In this document: positions 43,556 to 54,000 of the stretch, in pieces
How the letters are laid out: the number at the start of each line of letters is the position of its first letter
Numbering within the stretch: the first letter of the stretch is position 1
Source: Phycisphaerales bacterium
GTDB taxonomy: Bacteria > Planctomycetota > Phycisphaerae > Phycisphaerales > UBA1924
Length of the DNA stretch: 64,000 nt
Reading direction: 5' to 3'
Assembly: GCA_020845755.1 (NCBI GenBank)
Contig: JADLFE010000046.1
Location: 1-64,000, forward strand
The notes under the pieces: model-generated
What the model was told of the DNA's origin: nothing
The model's database searches: none
The model's input: only the letters and a program-made list of their open reading frames with translations
Program-made: the position numbers and the translations under genes

Positions 43556-45024
43556 GCAACATCGTCGTGATCAAGACAGGCGTGGCAAACACCGCCTCCA
43601 TGCTCGCACTACTGCAGCGTCTGGGCGCGTCGCCCGTGCTCTCAAGCGATCCGCGAGACATCGCCACGGCCTCACACATCGTTCTCCCTGGCGTGGGGTC
43701 GTTCGGCGCTGGCATGCACGCGCTCCACCAGCACGGTCTTGCCGAGCCGCTCGTCGCACGCATGCATGCCGGCAAGCCCACGCTGTGCGTCTGCCTCGGC
43801 CTCCAACTCCTCGCCGAATCGAGCGAGGAATCACCCGGCGTGCGCGGGCTTGGTTTCTTGGCCGGCACGGTCACTCGATTCAGGAGCATCAACGCCGATC
43901 GCCCGCTCCGCGTGCCGCAGATGGGATGGAACTTCGTCGGGCCGTGGCGAGAGCGCGCCGGGTTCTGGGCCTACTACGCAAACTCCTACTGCCTGCGGAC
44001 GCCGCCGCCGAATATTGAGTGCGCGACATCCCACTATGGCACCCCGTTCGTCGCGTGCTTCCGCGATCGCGGGCTCCTGGCGTGCCAATTCCATCCCGAA
44101 CTGTCAGGCCTCGCCGGTCTCGAACTGACGCGAGACTGGCTTGCTGGTGTTCCGTCATCGATCTCGACATCTCCTTCAGTGTCTCCGACGCAACGAATCG
44201 AGCCGCCGGAATGGCTGCATGCCGCGAGCCCCCGTGCTGCCCAATTACCCGAGCGAACCCGCATCATCCCATGCCTTGACGTGCGAGGTGGACGCGTCGT
44301 GAAGGGTGTGCAATTCCAGGGCCTTCGCGACGCCGGAGATCCCGCCGAACTCGCCGCGATGTATGAATCGCAGGGTGCCGACGAACTCGTCATGCTCGAT
44401 GTCTCAGCGACGCCAGACGCCCGCGCTACCGCGACCGAGACTGTTCGCGCGATCCGCGCGCGTCTTTCCATTCCGCTCACTGTCGGCGGCGGCGTCCGAT
44501 CCATCGACGACGCGTGGCGTCTCCTCGATGCCGGCGCGGACAAAGTCGGGATCAACACCTCCGCCGTGCGCGATCCCTCGATCATCTCCGCAATCGCGGA
44601 GCGATTCGGCGTGCAATGCACCGTCATCGCCATTGACGCGAAGCGCGATCACTCCCGCACCGATCCCGCCTGGCGAGTTGTCATCCGCTCCGGCACCGAG
44701 GCGACCGACCTTGACGCTATCGATTGGGCTGTCGCGTGCGTCGAACGCGGGGCGGGTGAGATTCTCCTTACCAGCATGGACCGCGACGGCACGCACGCGG
44801 GCTATGACCTTGATCTCCTCAGCGCGGTGTCCGACGCCGTGCATGTGCCCGTCATCGCGTCAGGCGGCGCGGGTGGCCCAGAGCACCTCGCGGATGCGAT
44901 CCGCTCCGGCGCCGACGCCGTGCTCGCCGCGTCGATCTTTCACGATGCCATGTGGACCGTCGCCGGCGTGAAGCAATCGCTCGAGCGTCAGGGTATCGCG
45001 CTCCGCATGGAGACCAACGCATGA
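43552..45024 (+). CDS. hisHF: imidazole glycerol phosphate synthase, HisH-HisF fusion
   Basis: A 490-residue bifunctional enzyme. Residues 1-203 are the HisH glutaminase with catalytic Cys81 (CLGLQLL), His181 and Glu183 (FHPE). A linker of about 33 residues follows. Residues 236-490 are the HisF cyclase barrel with RIIPCLDVRGGRVVKGVQF (Asp243), VGGGVRSI, INTSAV and SMDRDGT (Asp410). The order glutaminase-cyclase is that of yeast HIS7. Most bacteria use two separate subunits. It overlaps hisB and hisA by 4 bases. Confidence 0.95.
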   Translation: MSNIVVIKTGVANTASMLALLQRLGASPVLSSDPRDIATASHIVLPGVGSFGAGMHALHQHGLAEPLVARMHAGKPTLCVCLGLQLLAESSEESPGVRGLGFLAGTVTRFRSINADRPLRVPQMGWNFVGPWRERAGFWAYYANSYCLRTPPPNIECATSHYGTPFVACFRDRGLLACQFHPELSGLAGLELTRDWLAGVPSSISTSPSVSPTQRIEPPEWLHAASPRAAQLPERTRIIPCLDVRGGRVVKGVQFQGLRDAGDPAELAAMYESQGADELVMLDVSATPDARATATETVRAIRARLSIPLTVGGGVRSIDDAWRLLDAGADKVGINTSAVRDPSIISAIAERFGVQCTVIAIDAKRDHSRTDPAWRVVIRSGTEATDLDAIDWAVACVERGAGEILLTSMDRDGTHAGYDLDLLSAVSDAVHVPVIASGGAGGPEHLADAIRSGADAVLAASIFHDAMWTVAGVKQSLERQGIALRMETNA

Positions 45025-46355
45025 TCATCCCATCGATCGATCTCATGGGCGGTTCGACCGTGCAACTCGTCGGCGGGCGCGAGAAGGCGCTCGATGCGGG
45101 CGATCCGCATCCCATCCTCGACCAGTTCTCCCTCGCTGGCGAAGTTGCCGTCATCGATCTCGACGCCGCGATTGGCTCGGGCAGCAACCGCGAGTTGATC
45201 GAGTCGCTTACACGCCGTTCGCCGTGCCGCGTCGGTGGCGGGATTCGCGACTACGACACCGCCGTCCGCTGGCTTAATGCCGGTGCCGCCAAGATCATCA
45301 TCGGCACCGCGGCCAAACCCGAACTGCTCTCTCGCCTTCCGCGCGAGAGGCTCATCGCCGCCGTCGACTGTTTCAACGGCCGCGTCGTCGTGAAGGGATG
45401 GCGCGAGGGCACCGGCGAACTCGCCGCCGATGCGCTCCGCCGGATCGCGCCCTACGTCTCCGGGTTCCTTGTGACGTTCGTTGAGCGAGAAGGCCGGCTC
45501 GTGGGCCTCGACGTCGCCCAAGCCAGGGAGGTCATCGACGCCGCGAAAGGCGTTCGCGTCACGATCGCGGGCGGCGTTACCACCGCGGACGAAATCGCGA
45601 CGCTCGATCGCATGGGCGCCGATGCGCAGGTCGGCATGGCGATCTATACCGGTCGCTTGTCGCTCGCCGACGCCATCGCCGCGCCGCTTGTTTCCGATCG
45701 TCCGGATGGTCTGTGGCCAACCGTCGTCGTCAACGAGCACGGCATCGCACTTGGTCTTGCCTACTCAGATCATGAATCGCTCCGCGAGGCCGTCCGTCTC
45801 CGCCGAGGCGTCTACAGGTCACGCACGCGGGGCTTGTGGATCAAAGGCGAGTCCTCCGGCGCTACGCAAGACCTCCTCCGCGTCGATCTCGACTGTGATC
45901 GTGATGCGATCCGGTTTGTCGTCCGCCAGCGTCCGCCCGGGTTCTGTCACAACAACACGCCCACGTGCTGGGGTGAACATGCGGGCATTGGCCCGGGCCT
46001 CTCCGCGCTCGAGCGAACGCTCGTTGATCGCAAGCACGCCGCGCCCGAGGGCAGCTACACGCAACGGCTTTTCAACAACCCGGATCTGCTCGCAGCAAAG
46101 ATTCTCGAAGAGGCCCACGAACTCGTCGAAGCGAGTCAGCCCGATCACATCGTCGCCGAGGCCGCGGATGTGCTGTATTTCGCGCTCACGAAACTCGTCG
46201 CGACAGGGAAGTCGCTGAGTGACGTTGCGGTAGAGCTCGATCGCCGCGCGCTCAAGGTCACGCGCCGCCCCGGAAACGCCAAGCCTGCAACGAATAGCAC
46301 GACACCTCCCAACGCCCCGCCGGCATCGCCTCACGCCTCGGAGTCTGAGTCATGA
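45021..46355 (+). CDS. hisAIE: HisA-HisI-HisE trifunctional fusion
   Basis: A 444-residue protein uniting three histidine enzymes. Residues 1-222 are the HisA barrel (IIPSIDLMGGSTVQLVGGR, Asp7; AAVDCFNGRVVVKGW; ISA-type VTIAGGVTTADEI). Residues 228-318 are HisI, phosphoribosyl-AMP cyclohydrolase, with metal residues Asp291, Asp293, Asp295 and Cys292, Cys309, Cys316. Residues 325-418 are HisE, phosphoribosyl-ATP pyrophosphatase, with AAKILEEAHELVEA and EAADVLYFAL. A Pro/Ser/Thr tail ends it. The start (ATGA overlap with hisHF) is secure. Confidence 0.93.
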   Translation: MIIPSIDLMGGSTVQLVGGREKALDAGDPHPILDQFSLAGEVAVIDLDAAIGSGSNRELIESLTRRSPCRVGGGIRDYDTAVRWLNAGAAKIIIGTAAKPELLSRLPRERLIAAVDCFNGRVVVKGWREGTGELAADALRRIAPYVSGFLVTFVEREGRLVGLDVAQAREVIDAAKGVRVTIAGGVTTADEIATLDRMGADAQVGMAIYTGRLSLADAIAAPLVSDRPDGLWPTVVVNEHGIALGLAYSDHESLREAVRLRRGVYRSRTRGLWIKGESSGATQDLLRVDLDCDRDAIRFVVRQRPPGFCHNNTPTCWGEHAGIGPGLSALERTLVDRKHAAPEGSYTQRLFNNPDLLAAKILEEAHELVEASQPDHIVAEAADVLYFALTKLVATGKSLSDVAVELDRRALKVTRRPGNAKPATNSTTPPNAPPASPHASESES

Positions 46356-47611
46356 GCCTCATACGCCGCTACAACGCCGCCGACTTCGTGCCAAAGCGCG
46401 GCTCATCGGTCGACACCGCAACGCTCGCGCGGGCCGCGGAGATCATCGAGCGTGTGCGATCGGGTCGGGAGCCTGCGCTCGTGGAGATCGCAACATCGCT
46501 CGGTGATCTTGCGCCGGGCGGCAAAGTGCTGTACACACGCGACGATCTCGCCACCGCGGAGAAGTCGCTCTCCGCGAGCGATCGAGAGCTCCTCCGCCGC
46601 ATCGCCGATCGCATACGCACATTCGCCGAGGCGCAGCGGGCATCGCTCCGCGATCTTGATGTGTCCGTTCCCGCCGGCCGCGCCGGGCACAGTGTGGCGC
46701 CGGTCGACGCCGCGGGCTGCTACGCGCCGGGCGGTCGTTTCCCGCTGCCGTCGAGCGTCCTGATGACGGCCATTACCGCGCGTGCCGCCGGCGTACAGCG
46801 CGTCATAGTCGCGTCGCCAAAGCCCACGCCCGCCACGCTCGCGGCCGCCTCGATCGCCGGCGCCGACATGCTCCTGGCCATCGGCGGTGCTCAGGCCATC
46901 GCCGCCATGGCGTTCGGCGTTCATGTCCCCGCGTGCGACGTCATCGCCGGCCCCGGCAATCGCTACGTCACCGCGGCAAAGAAACTCCTCGCGGGCGAAG
47001 TGGGCATCGACATGCTCGCCGGCCCGTCCGAACTCACAATTCTTGCCGACGACTCCGCCGAGGGAGCGATCGTTGCCGCGGATCTTCTCGCCCAGGCCGA
47101 GCACGATGATGATGCCGTACCGATCCTCGTTACAACCAGCAATTTACTCGCATCACGCGTGGAATCCGAATTGCACTCGCAGCTCATGACGCTTCCGACC
47201 GCGCCCACGGCACGCAAGGCGCTCGCAAATGGCGCCATCGTGCTTGCGTCGTCGCTCGCCGAGGCCGCCGACGTCTGCAATCGCATCGCGCCCGAGCACC
47301 TCGAAGTGATCGTCCGCAGCGAAGCCGACGTGCTCCCCCGTCTCCGCCACTACGGCGCGATCTTCCTCGGCCAATCCAGCGCCGAAGTCTTCGGAGACTA
47401 CGGTGTCGGCCCCAACCACACCCTGCCCACCGGCGGCACTGCGAGATTCTCCGGCGGTCTCTCCGTCATCCATTTCCTTCGCATCCGAACTTGGATGAAA
47501 CTCGACAATGCCACCGCCCTCGCAAGCGTCGTGAGCGATTCCGCACAGATTGGAAGAATCGAAGGCCTGGAAGCCCACGCACGCGCAGCCGAAAAACGTG
47601 CCGCGCGATAA
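46352..47611 (+). CDS. hisD: histidinol dehydrogenase
   Basis: A 419-residue zinc enzyme oxidising histidinol to histidine with two NAD. Landmarks are the GGRFPLPSSVLMTAITARAAGV stretch, CDVIAGPGNRYVTAAKKLL, DMLAGPSELTILAD, the zinc and catalytic residues in AQAEHDDDAVPILVT and the base in IAPEHLEVI, and GPNHTLPTGGTARFSGGL. It starts inside the hisAIE stop (ATGA) and ends the operon. Confidence 0.95.
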   Translation: MSLIRRYNAADFVPKRGSSVDTATLARAAEIIERVRSGREPALVEIATSLGDLAPGGKVLYTRDDLATAEKSLSASDRELLRRIADRIRTFAEAQRASLRDLDVSVPAGRAGHSVAPVDAAGCYAPGGRFPLPSSVLMTAITARAAGVQRVIVASPKPTPATLAAASIAGADMLLAIGGAQAIAAMAFGVHVPACDVIAGPGNRYVTAAKKLLAGEVGIDMLAGPSELTILADDSAEGAIVAADLLAQAEHDDDAVPILVTTSNLLASRVESELHSQLMTLPTAPTARKALANGAIVLASSLAEAADVCNRIAPEHLEVIVRSEADVLPRLRHYGAIFLGQSSAEVFGDYGVGPNHTLPTGGTARFSGGLSVIHFLRIRTWMKLDNATALASVVSDSAQIGRIEGLEAHARAAEKRAAR

Positions 47612-47626
47612 CAGTGTCGACCGCCG

Positions 47627-48493
47627 CTACTCCGGCGCCAGCGGCGACGCCGCCCAGTGCAGTTTGCTGATCAAGGTGTCCCAGTACGTCGCGCGCGGAT
47701 TCAGCACAAACCACACGCCGTCCGGAGAACTCTCGATCCGCACCCGCTCATGCTCCCGCAGCGGCTCGAGAATCTGCCCATCCAGCACGAGTGTCGTGCC
47801 CTGATTCTCCGCCGTTGCTTCGTTCACCCGATGCAGTCGCAGTTCTACCGGACTGTCCGATGGCACAATCAGCGGCCTGAAACTCAGCGTGTGCGCCGCG
47901 ATCGGCGTCAGCGTCAGCGCATCCACCCCCGGCGCCACAATCGGCCCCCCCGCCGAAAGGTTGTACGCCGTCGAACCCAGTGGCGTCGACACGATCAATC
48001 CATCGCCGCTGAATGTCGGCCCTGTCACTCCGTCGATCGCCACCGTCACCGTGATCACACGGAATGGCGGGCCCGCCGTCACCACCGCCTCGTTCAGGCA
48101 CACCGCCTCGAATCGCGCGGTCGTCGCGTGGGCCTCGAACACCCGCACCGAGATCTTCGGCATGCGCTTCAGGCTCAGCGAGCCGTTCCCGAAGATGTGG
48201 TTCGCGTGCATGTCCAGCGATTCAAGATCGAATTCGGCCATGAACCCGAGCTTGCCGAAGTTCACGCCAAGCATCGGCACGCGTGAGCCGGCCAGTCGTC
48301 GCGCCTGACCAAGCAACGTGCCGTCGCCGCCGAGCACCACCAGAAGGTCGCACTCGGGGAACGGTTCGGGGTCGTGCGTATCGCGCTCACGCACCAGCGT
48401 GCCTCGGCGCGTGATCATCTCGCGCACCTGCCCCGCGGCATCGCGTGCTTCGGGCTTGCTCTGATTCACCACCAAGACGACCGATCGACCCAT
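47627..48493 (-). CDS. nadK: NAD kinase
   Basis: A 288-residue kinase phosphorylating NAD to NADP. The conserved GGDGT motif (Asp57) lies in LLVVLGGDGTLLGQAR; GVNFGKLGFMAE and the NAD-binding FSGDGLIVSTPLGSTAYNLSAGGPI complete the family pattern. Convergent with hisD, 15 bases apart. TACCAT 8 bases before the ATG, on the minus strand, suggests a leaderless transcript. Confidence 0.94.
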   Translation of the reverse strand: MGRSVVLVVNQSKPEARDAAGQVREMITRRGTLVRERDTHDPEPFPECDLLVVLGGDGTLLGQARRLAGSRVPMLGVNFGKLGFMAEFDLESLDMHANHIFGNGSLSLKRMPKISVRVFEAHATTARFEAVCLNEAVVTAGPPFRVITVTVAIDGVTGPTFSGDGLIVSTPLGSTAYNLSAGGPIVAPGVDALTLTPIAAHTLSFRPLIVPSDSPVELRLHRVNEATAENQGTTLVLDGQILEPLREHERVRIESSPDGVWFVLNPRATYWDTLISKLHWAASPLAPE

Positions 48494-48501
48494 AGGCGGT
48501 C

Positions 48502-48507
48502 ATGGTA
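48502..48507 (-). promoter_or_regulatory. -10-like hexamer TACCAT next to the nadK start
   Basis: Minus-strand TACCAT stands 8 bases before the nadK ATG with no ribosome site between. Confidence 0.35.
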
Positions 48508-48619
48508 GCAGACCCGCGCTTGCGCGGGCCCGCTCCATGTCATGCACTCCGCGGCCAGTTCCGATCGCGATGCTCTTGGTTTGCCATTTGGCCGCCTGCC
48601 ATCTGGCAATTCGAGTTCC

Positions 48620-50896
48620 TCACTCGACATTCAACCCGCGCAAGTACTCCGCCAGATTGTTCTGCGCCGCCGTCAGCGCCTTGCGGCTCTCGTCTAGTTC
48701 GGTCGCCAGTTTGTCCATCCGCTCTTCCTGGTCCGTGAGTTTCTGCATGTACTTCCGATACAGTTGGCTCGATTGATCGACCCGCCCCATGTTCTCGCGG
48801 ATGCGTGCCTGGTCCTGCGTCAGTTCGTTCCGTTCCGCGTCCAGTTTCGCGATCGTCCGCTCCACGTCATGGATCGCGCTCTGACGTTTGGCCGCCTCGC
48901 GGAATGCCTCGACCACCTTATCCGACGCCTTGCCGTTCTTCGAGTACTGCAAGAGCGTGTTGAGGTCATACGACAGCAGTTGCATGTTCTGCCCCTGCGT
49001 GATCTCGCTGGTGATCGAGAGCGGGGCGTTCCCGCCCGCCGCGATCGGCACGTCGAACCGGTACAGCGCCTCGGTTTGGTCCGCGGGCTTCTGCGGCTCA
49101 ACCAGCGTCCATCCCATCATCCGCGGCTGCTCAACAACCACCGTCCGCTCACGGGCCGTGTCCTTGTTCGTGAAGGTGTACTTTACCGTCGTGCGCGTGG
49201 TGGTGGTCTGCTGCAAGAGGCCATCGACGATCTTCAGTTTCCGTACCTCGCTGTTGGACGATTCCTCAAGCGACGCGACGACATCGAGGTCAACCGCGTA
49301 GGCCAGCAAACGCCGATCGCCCGGCGCGATGTGACCGATCTGCGCATCGCCCGCGTATGCCGCCCCGTCAAACACCGAGATCGGCCCCGGCAGGAACTGC
49401 AGTTTCGTCGTGTTCTTGATCTCCACGCCGCGCATCGGGTTCGTCGGGTTGTCGTTGCGGTTGTAGATGCTGACGCGTCGCCCCTCGATGTCGCCGCTGA
49501 TGATGGGGAGCATCGACGAGCGCTGGCGCTCGATCGTCACCGGCGACGTGAGTTCATACTGGAACACCTCGCCCGACTCCTGCCCCTGCGCCATCGCCGC
49601 CGCGGCGTATCCCGCCATGTCGCCGCCGGTCACCGCTCGTTCGGCCGCCAATCCGCCCGCAAAAGTTGGTGTGCCGGGTGCCGAGGACGGCGCCGGCGCT
49701 CCCGGCCGCCCCGCCGACCTCGACCTCATCACCGCCTTGTCCTTGCGATATTCTGCGTCGGTCTTGGCCATTTCCATCTGATCGTCGGCTTCGCCTTTTT
49801 CCGCGGGGTTGTCTTGGAGTACCGACTGGAACGGCGACTGCCCGCCGCCTCCCGTCCCCGTCGCATAAATCCGCGGCATCACGCCGGGAATCGTCGGCAC
49901 AGGAACCTCCGGCCGCCCCATGTACAGAGGCTCGTACAAGTCCATCCTGAAACTCACCGGCCGCCCGCTCACCAGCGACAGCGTCACGTTGTTCCAATCC
50001 TCGTCGGTCGTGTTCTCAACGATCGCCCAGCCCTGCATCACCACCTTGGGCTTCTTGTCCTGACCCAGTTCCGGAAGCACGAGGCGATAGCTCGTCTTCC
50101 ACACCGGCATCTCCTGCACATAGCTCACCACGACGTTCCGCTGCCCCTGCCCGCGAAGGTGAATGTCGACCGTCTTCGTCCTGTCCGCGCGATACTCGGC
50201 CAGCGTGCTGAGCGCTTTGGTCAGTTCTTCGTTCAGGTCCTTGTCGTCCAGCGTCACGTTCGTCGCCGTCTTCAGGCTCACCGAGCGGATGCCCTTGTCC
50301 GTCACCAGGTTCAGGTATGGCACCTTGATCGGTTCCTTCGACTCGCCCTGCGCCTCGGCCCGCACTTCGACGCCCAGAATCGTGCCGTTCACCGTGCCGT
50401 CGGCGGTCGTTACGCTCACCTTCGAACCGCGCAACTGCTCCAAGAGGTCCATCATGCTCGGGTTGCTCGAGATATCGATACCAAACGACGCGAGCCTTCG
50501 ATCGAGCGGCTCCTTCGAGCCATAACTCACGCCCGCGATCTGCCCGCCCGAGAGATCAAGCACCACCATCGATTTCAGGATGTCGTTGATCTGGTCGGTC
50601 TTGAAGCGAAGCTGCACCTCCGCGTCGTTCTCCACGCTCCCGCGGCGCTCAAACGAGCCCACGCCCGATCGGTACATCACAATCCGCCGGATCGCCAGCG
50701 TGTCCTTGATCGCGACCGGATCGCGAAACAGCACGCCCGCCGCCGGCGCGCTGGCGGGTGCGGCGTTCTGCACTCCACTCTGCGGGCCTCCCTGCGGATC
50801 GGCCTTCGTGTCCCGATCGAACAGAGCGATGCCAAGGGCCAGCCCCGCGATCGAAACCAGGGCGAGCGGTGCAAACGGGCGACGCATGGTGCGCAT
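48620..50896 (-). CDS. DUF4139 domain protein, exported
   Basis: A 758-residue protein with an N-terminal signal/anchor helix (FAPLALVSIAGLALGIALF). The body contains the DUF4139 pattern: MPVWKTSYRLVL followed by GWAIVENTTDEDWNNVTLSLVSGRPVSFRMDLYEP, then an Ala/Gly-rich loop, and the C-terminal beta-barrel-like half with EIKNTTKLQFLPGPISVFDG. About 90 residues at the C-terminus form a coiled coil (SAIHDVERTIAKLDAERNEL). The family's role is unknown; similar proteins are exported and often large. The ATG at 50896 has GGAG upstream; 50887 is an alternative. Confidence 0.82.
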   Translation of the reverse strand: MRTMRRPFAPLALVSIAGLALGIALFDRDTKADPQGGPQSGVQNAAPASAPAAGVLFRDPVAIKDTLAIRRIVMYRSGVGSFERRGSVENDAEVQLRFKTDQINDILKSMVVLDLSGGQIAGVSYGSKEPLDRRLASFGIDISSNPSMMDLLEQLRGSKVSVTTADGTVNGTILGVEVRAEAQGESKEPIKVPYLNLVTDKGIRSVSLKTATNVTLDDKDLNEELTKALSTLAEYRADRTKTVDIHLRGQGQRNVVVSYVQEMPVWKTSYRLVLPELGQDKKPKVVMQGWAIVENTTDEDWNNVTLSLVSGRPVSFRMDLYEPLYMGRPEVPVPTIPGVMPRIYATGTGGGGQSPFQSVLQDNPAEKGEADDQMEMAKTDAEYRKDKAVMRSRSAGRPGAPAPSSAPGTPTFAGGLAAERAVTGGDMAGYAAAAMAQGQESGEVFQYELTSPVTIERQRSSMLPIISGDIEGRRVSIYNRNDNPTNPMRGVEIKNTTKLQFLPGPISVFDGAAYAGDAQIGHIAPGDRRLLAYAVDLDVVASLEESSNSEVRKLKIVDGLLQQTTTTRTTVKYTFTNKDTARERTVVVEQPRMMGWTLVEPQKPADQTEALYRFDVPIAAGGNAPLSITSEITQGQNMQLLSYDLNTLLQYSKNGKASDKVVEAFREAAKRQSAIHDVERTIAKLDAERNELTQDQARIRENMGRVDQSSQLYRKYMQKLTDQEERMDKLATELDESRKALTAAQNNLAEYLRGLNVE

Positions 50897-51007
50897 GAGA
50901 GTTCTCCAGAAGGAAGCGGCACGAGCATTGTCGGCCCGTCCACCGCTCTGGCATGAATGTACTCCCGAGCGCCCCGAAAGTTCGTCACACGCCGGTAACG
51001 CCGCTCG

Positions 51008-51013
51008 TATAGT
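51008..51013 (+). promoter_or_regulatory. -10-like hexamer TATAGT next to a start codon
   Basis: TATAGT ends 8 bases before the ATG at 51022. A weak GTCACA -35-like match lies 18 bases further upstream. No ribosome site is visible. Confidence 0.4.
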
Positions 51014-51021
51014 TTCGCCGC

Positions 51022-54000
51022 ATGACGCCACCACCCGCCGCGGGCACGACGCCGGACGCGGTCGATCGCCTGCCCGTACTCACCGAATCCGAACGCGCCG
51101 CGATCGCGCGTGAGTTGATCAATTCAGTCCAAGGCGATGTTCGCTTCGGCGCGCACGACCGCATGCTCTACGCGACCGACGCCTCGCTCTATCAGGTCGA
51201 GCCCATCGGCGTCGTTATCCCCGCCGACACCACCGACGCCGTTCGCGCCGTCGAGTTCTGCGCCGCCCGCTCGCTCCCCATCCTCCCTCGCGGCGGGGGT
51301 ACCAGCCTCGCCGGCCAATGCACCAACCGCGCCGTGGTGATCGACTTCTCTCCGAATTGCCGCGCGATTCTCAGCCTCGACCCCGCCAGCCGCCGCGTCC
51401 GCGTCGAGCCGGGCATCACCGTCGACGATCTCAACGATGCCATCGCCAAGAGCGGGCTGTTCTTCGCCGCCGACCCCGCCACCTCGCGCCACGCCAACAT
51501 CGGCGGCTGCATCGGCAACAACGCCGCCGGCGCTCGCTCGATCCGCTACGGACGGACATCCGAGAGCCTGATCGCCGTCGACGTCGCGCTCGCGAATGGC
51601 TCGCGCCACCGCCTCGCCGAAGGCTCGTGCGCCGCCGATCCAACTCTCCGCGCGATCGGCACGCGTGTCTGCACGATCATCGCTCATCACGCCGCGCTGA
51701 TCCGCGAGCGATTCCCAAAGACCGTCCGCCGCAACGCGGGCTACAGCCTTGATCTCATCCTTTCCCAGATGGAGCGTGCCGCGCCCGTTCACGCCGATGT
51801 CAACGCCGACGCCATGGAGGCGTGGCTCCGCGCCATCAACCTCGCTCACCTCGTCTGCGGCAGCGAGGGCACGCTCGCCGTCACGCTCGGCGCGGAACTC
51901 GCTCTCCATCCCATACCCAAGGCGCGCGGCCTGGCGGTCGTCGCGTTTTCATCGCTCGACGACGCGATGGACACCGTCAACCCCATCCTCGCCACCGGTC
52001 CCACGGCGATCGAACTCCTCGACGATACCGTCATCGACCTCGCCCGCGCGAACACCGAATACCGGCGCTACGTCGACCTCATGCCATCGCCGTGCGACGG
52101 CGCGTTGCGAGCGATCCTTTACGTCGAGTACTCCGCGATGGAGTCGCGCGATGAACTTCCCGAGAAGTTCGCTGCCTTGCAACGTGCCACGCCCGGCAAG
52201 GCCGTCGCGTGCCACACGGACGCCGCCGCGATGCTCCAGGCCTGGAAGCTCCGCAAGGCCGGCGAGCCGCTGCTTCATGGCATTCCCGGGCATCGCAAGC
52301 CGCTGACGTTTGTCGAGGACAATGCCGTCCCCGTCGAGCGCCTGCCCGAGTTCGTCAGGCGATTCCGCGCCATCGTCGAATCGCACGGCACGCGTGCCGC
52401 GTTCTATGCCCACGCCTCCGTCGGCGTGCTGCATGTCCGCCCGCTCCTTGATCTGCACGATGAAGCGGACCGCGCCCGCATGCGATCCATCGCCGTGCAG
52501 ATCGCCGACCTGGCGCGGGAACTCGGCGGCGTCATGTCCGGCGAGCACGGCGACGGTCGCGTTCGCTCGCCGCTTCTCGAGCACTTCTACGGCCCGCACC
52601 TCATGAACGCCATGCGCGAAGTGAAGCTCGCCTTCGACCCGCGCAACCTGCTCAACCCCGGAAACATCGTTGCCGTCGGCGGGCCGCCCGCGCCGATCGA
52701 GAGCATGACCACGCGCCTTCGCATCATGCCGGAGCCCTCGCGCCCGCAGCTCGCGCTCCCGCATGTCGACACGTTCTACGACTATACCGAGCAGCACGGC
52801 TTTGATTCCGCGGTCGAGATGTGCAACGGCGCCGGCGTCTGCCGAAAAAAGCAAGGCGGCACGATGTGCCCGTCCTACATGGCGACCCTCGACGAGCGCC
52901 ACTCCACCCGCGGACGCGGCAACGCGCTGCGCCTGGCGATTACGGGCCAACTTGATTCGAACGACGCGGTGTGGACCGATCCGGAGACGATCAACACGCT
53001 CGATCTCTGCCTCTCGTGCAAAGCCTGCAAGACCGAGTGCCCCAGCAACGTCGACATCGCGAAACTGAAGGCCGAATACACCGCGCAGCGATATCGAACG
53101 CAGCGGCCCTCGCTCGGCACGCGCATGATGGCGAGCCTTCGCACGCTGAATCGCCTTGGCTCGCTCGCGCCCGCGATGTCGAACATCATCGCCGAGATGT
53201 GGCCGTCGCGATTACTCGCCGGCGCGATCGCCGACATCGACCCGCGCCGCTCGCTCCCGAAGTTCAGCACGCCGCTGAGATCGCTCTGGGATTCGCGCGA
53301 TGCGAGCGGTCCCGCCAATCCGAGCGCCAAGGCCAGAAACTCGGCCAACGCCGTCGATCCGCGCCCGCACGTCGTTCTGTTTGGCGATTGCTTCACGATG
53401 TACAACGAAAGCGGCATTGGTGTTGCCGCTAAGCGAGTGCTCGAATCGCTCGGGTACCGAGTTTCACTCGCGGAAGCCGGCTGCTGCGCCCGCGTGAAGA
53501 TCTCGATGGGCCTGCTCCCCGAGGCGATCGACGAGGCCGACGCCACACTCAACAATCTCAAGCCGCATATAGACGACAAGGGCGTCCGCGCGATTCTCTT
53601 CCTCGAACCATCGTGCCTCTCGGCCGTTCGTGATGACTGGCTTTCTCTCAAACTCCATTCGCCGATCGAACTCCGTCGCACCCTGGCCAAGAAAGCGATG
53701 CTCGTTGAGCAGTTCATCGATGCCGCTTGGGACACGCATCCGAACCGCCCCGCACCGCGGCCGCTCGGCCCGCCCGTGCTCCTTCACGCGCACTGCCACC
53801 AGAAGTCGCTGTGGGGCGCCGAGTCCAGTGCGGCCGCGCTGCGCCGAGCAGTGGGGGCGCGACTGATAGTCCTCGACACCGGTTGCTGCGGCATGGCCGG
53901 CTCCTTCGGATTCACCCGCTCTCGCTACGACCTGTCGATGAAGATCGGCGAGTTGTCACTCTTCCCCGCCGTCCGCCGCGCGGAACCGGGTTCCATCATC

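Noticed and set aside
48511-48528. GC-rich hairpin (CCCGCG/CGCGGG) between nadK and the DUF4139 gene as a terminator
   Set aside because: No T-run follows on either strand.
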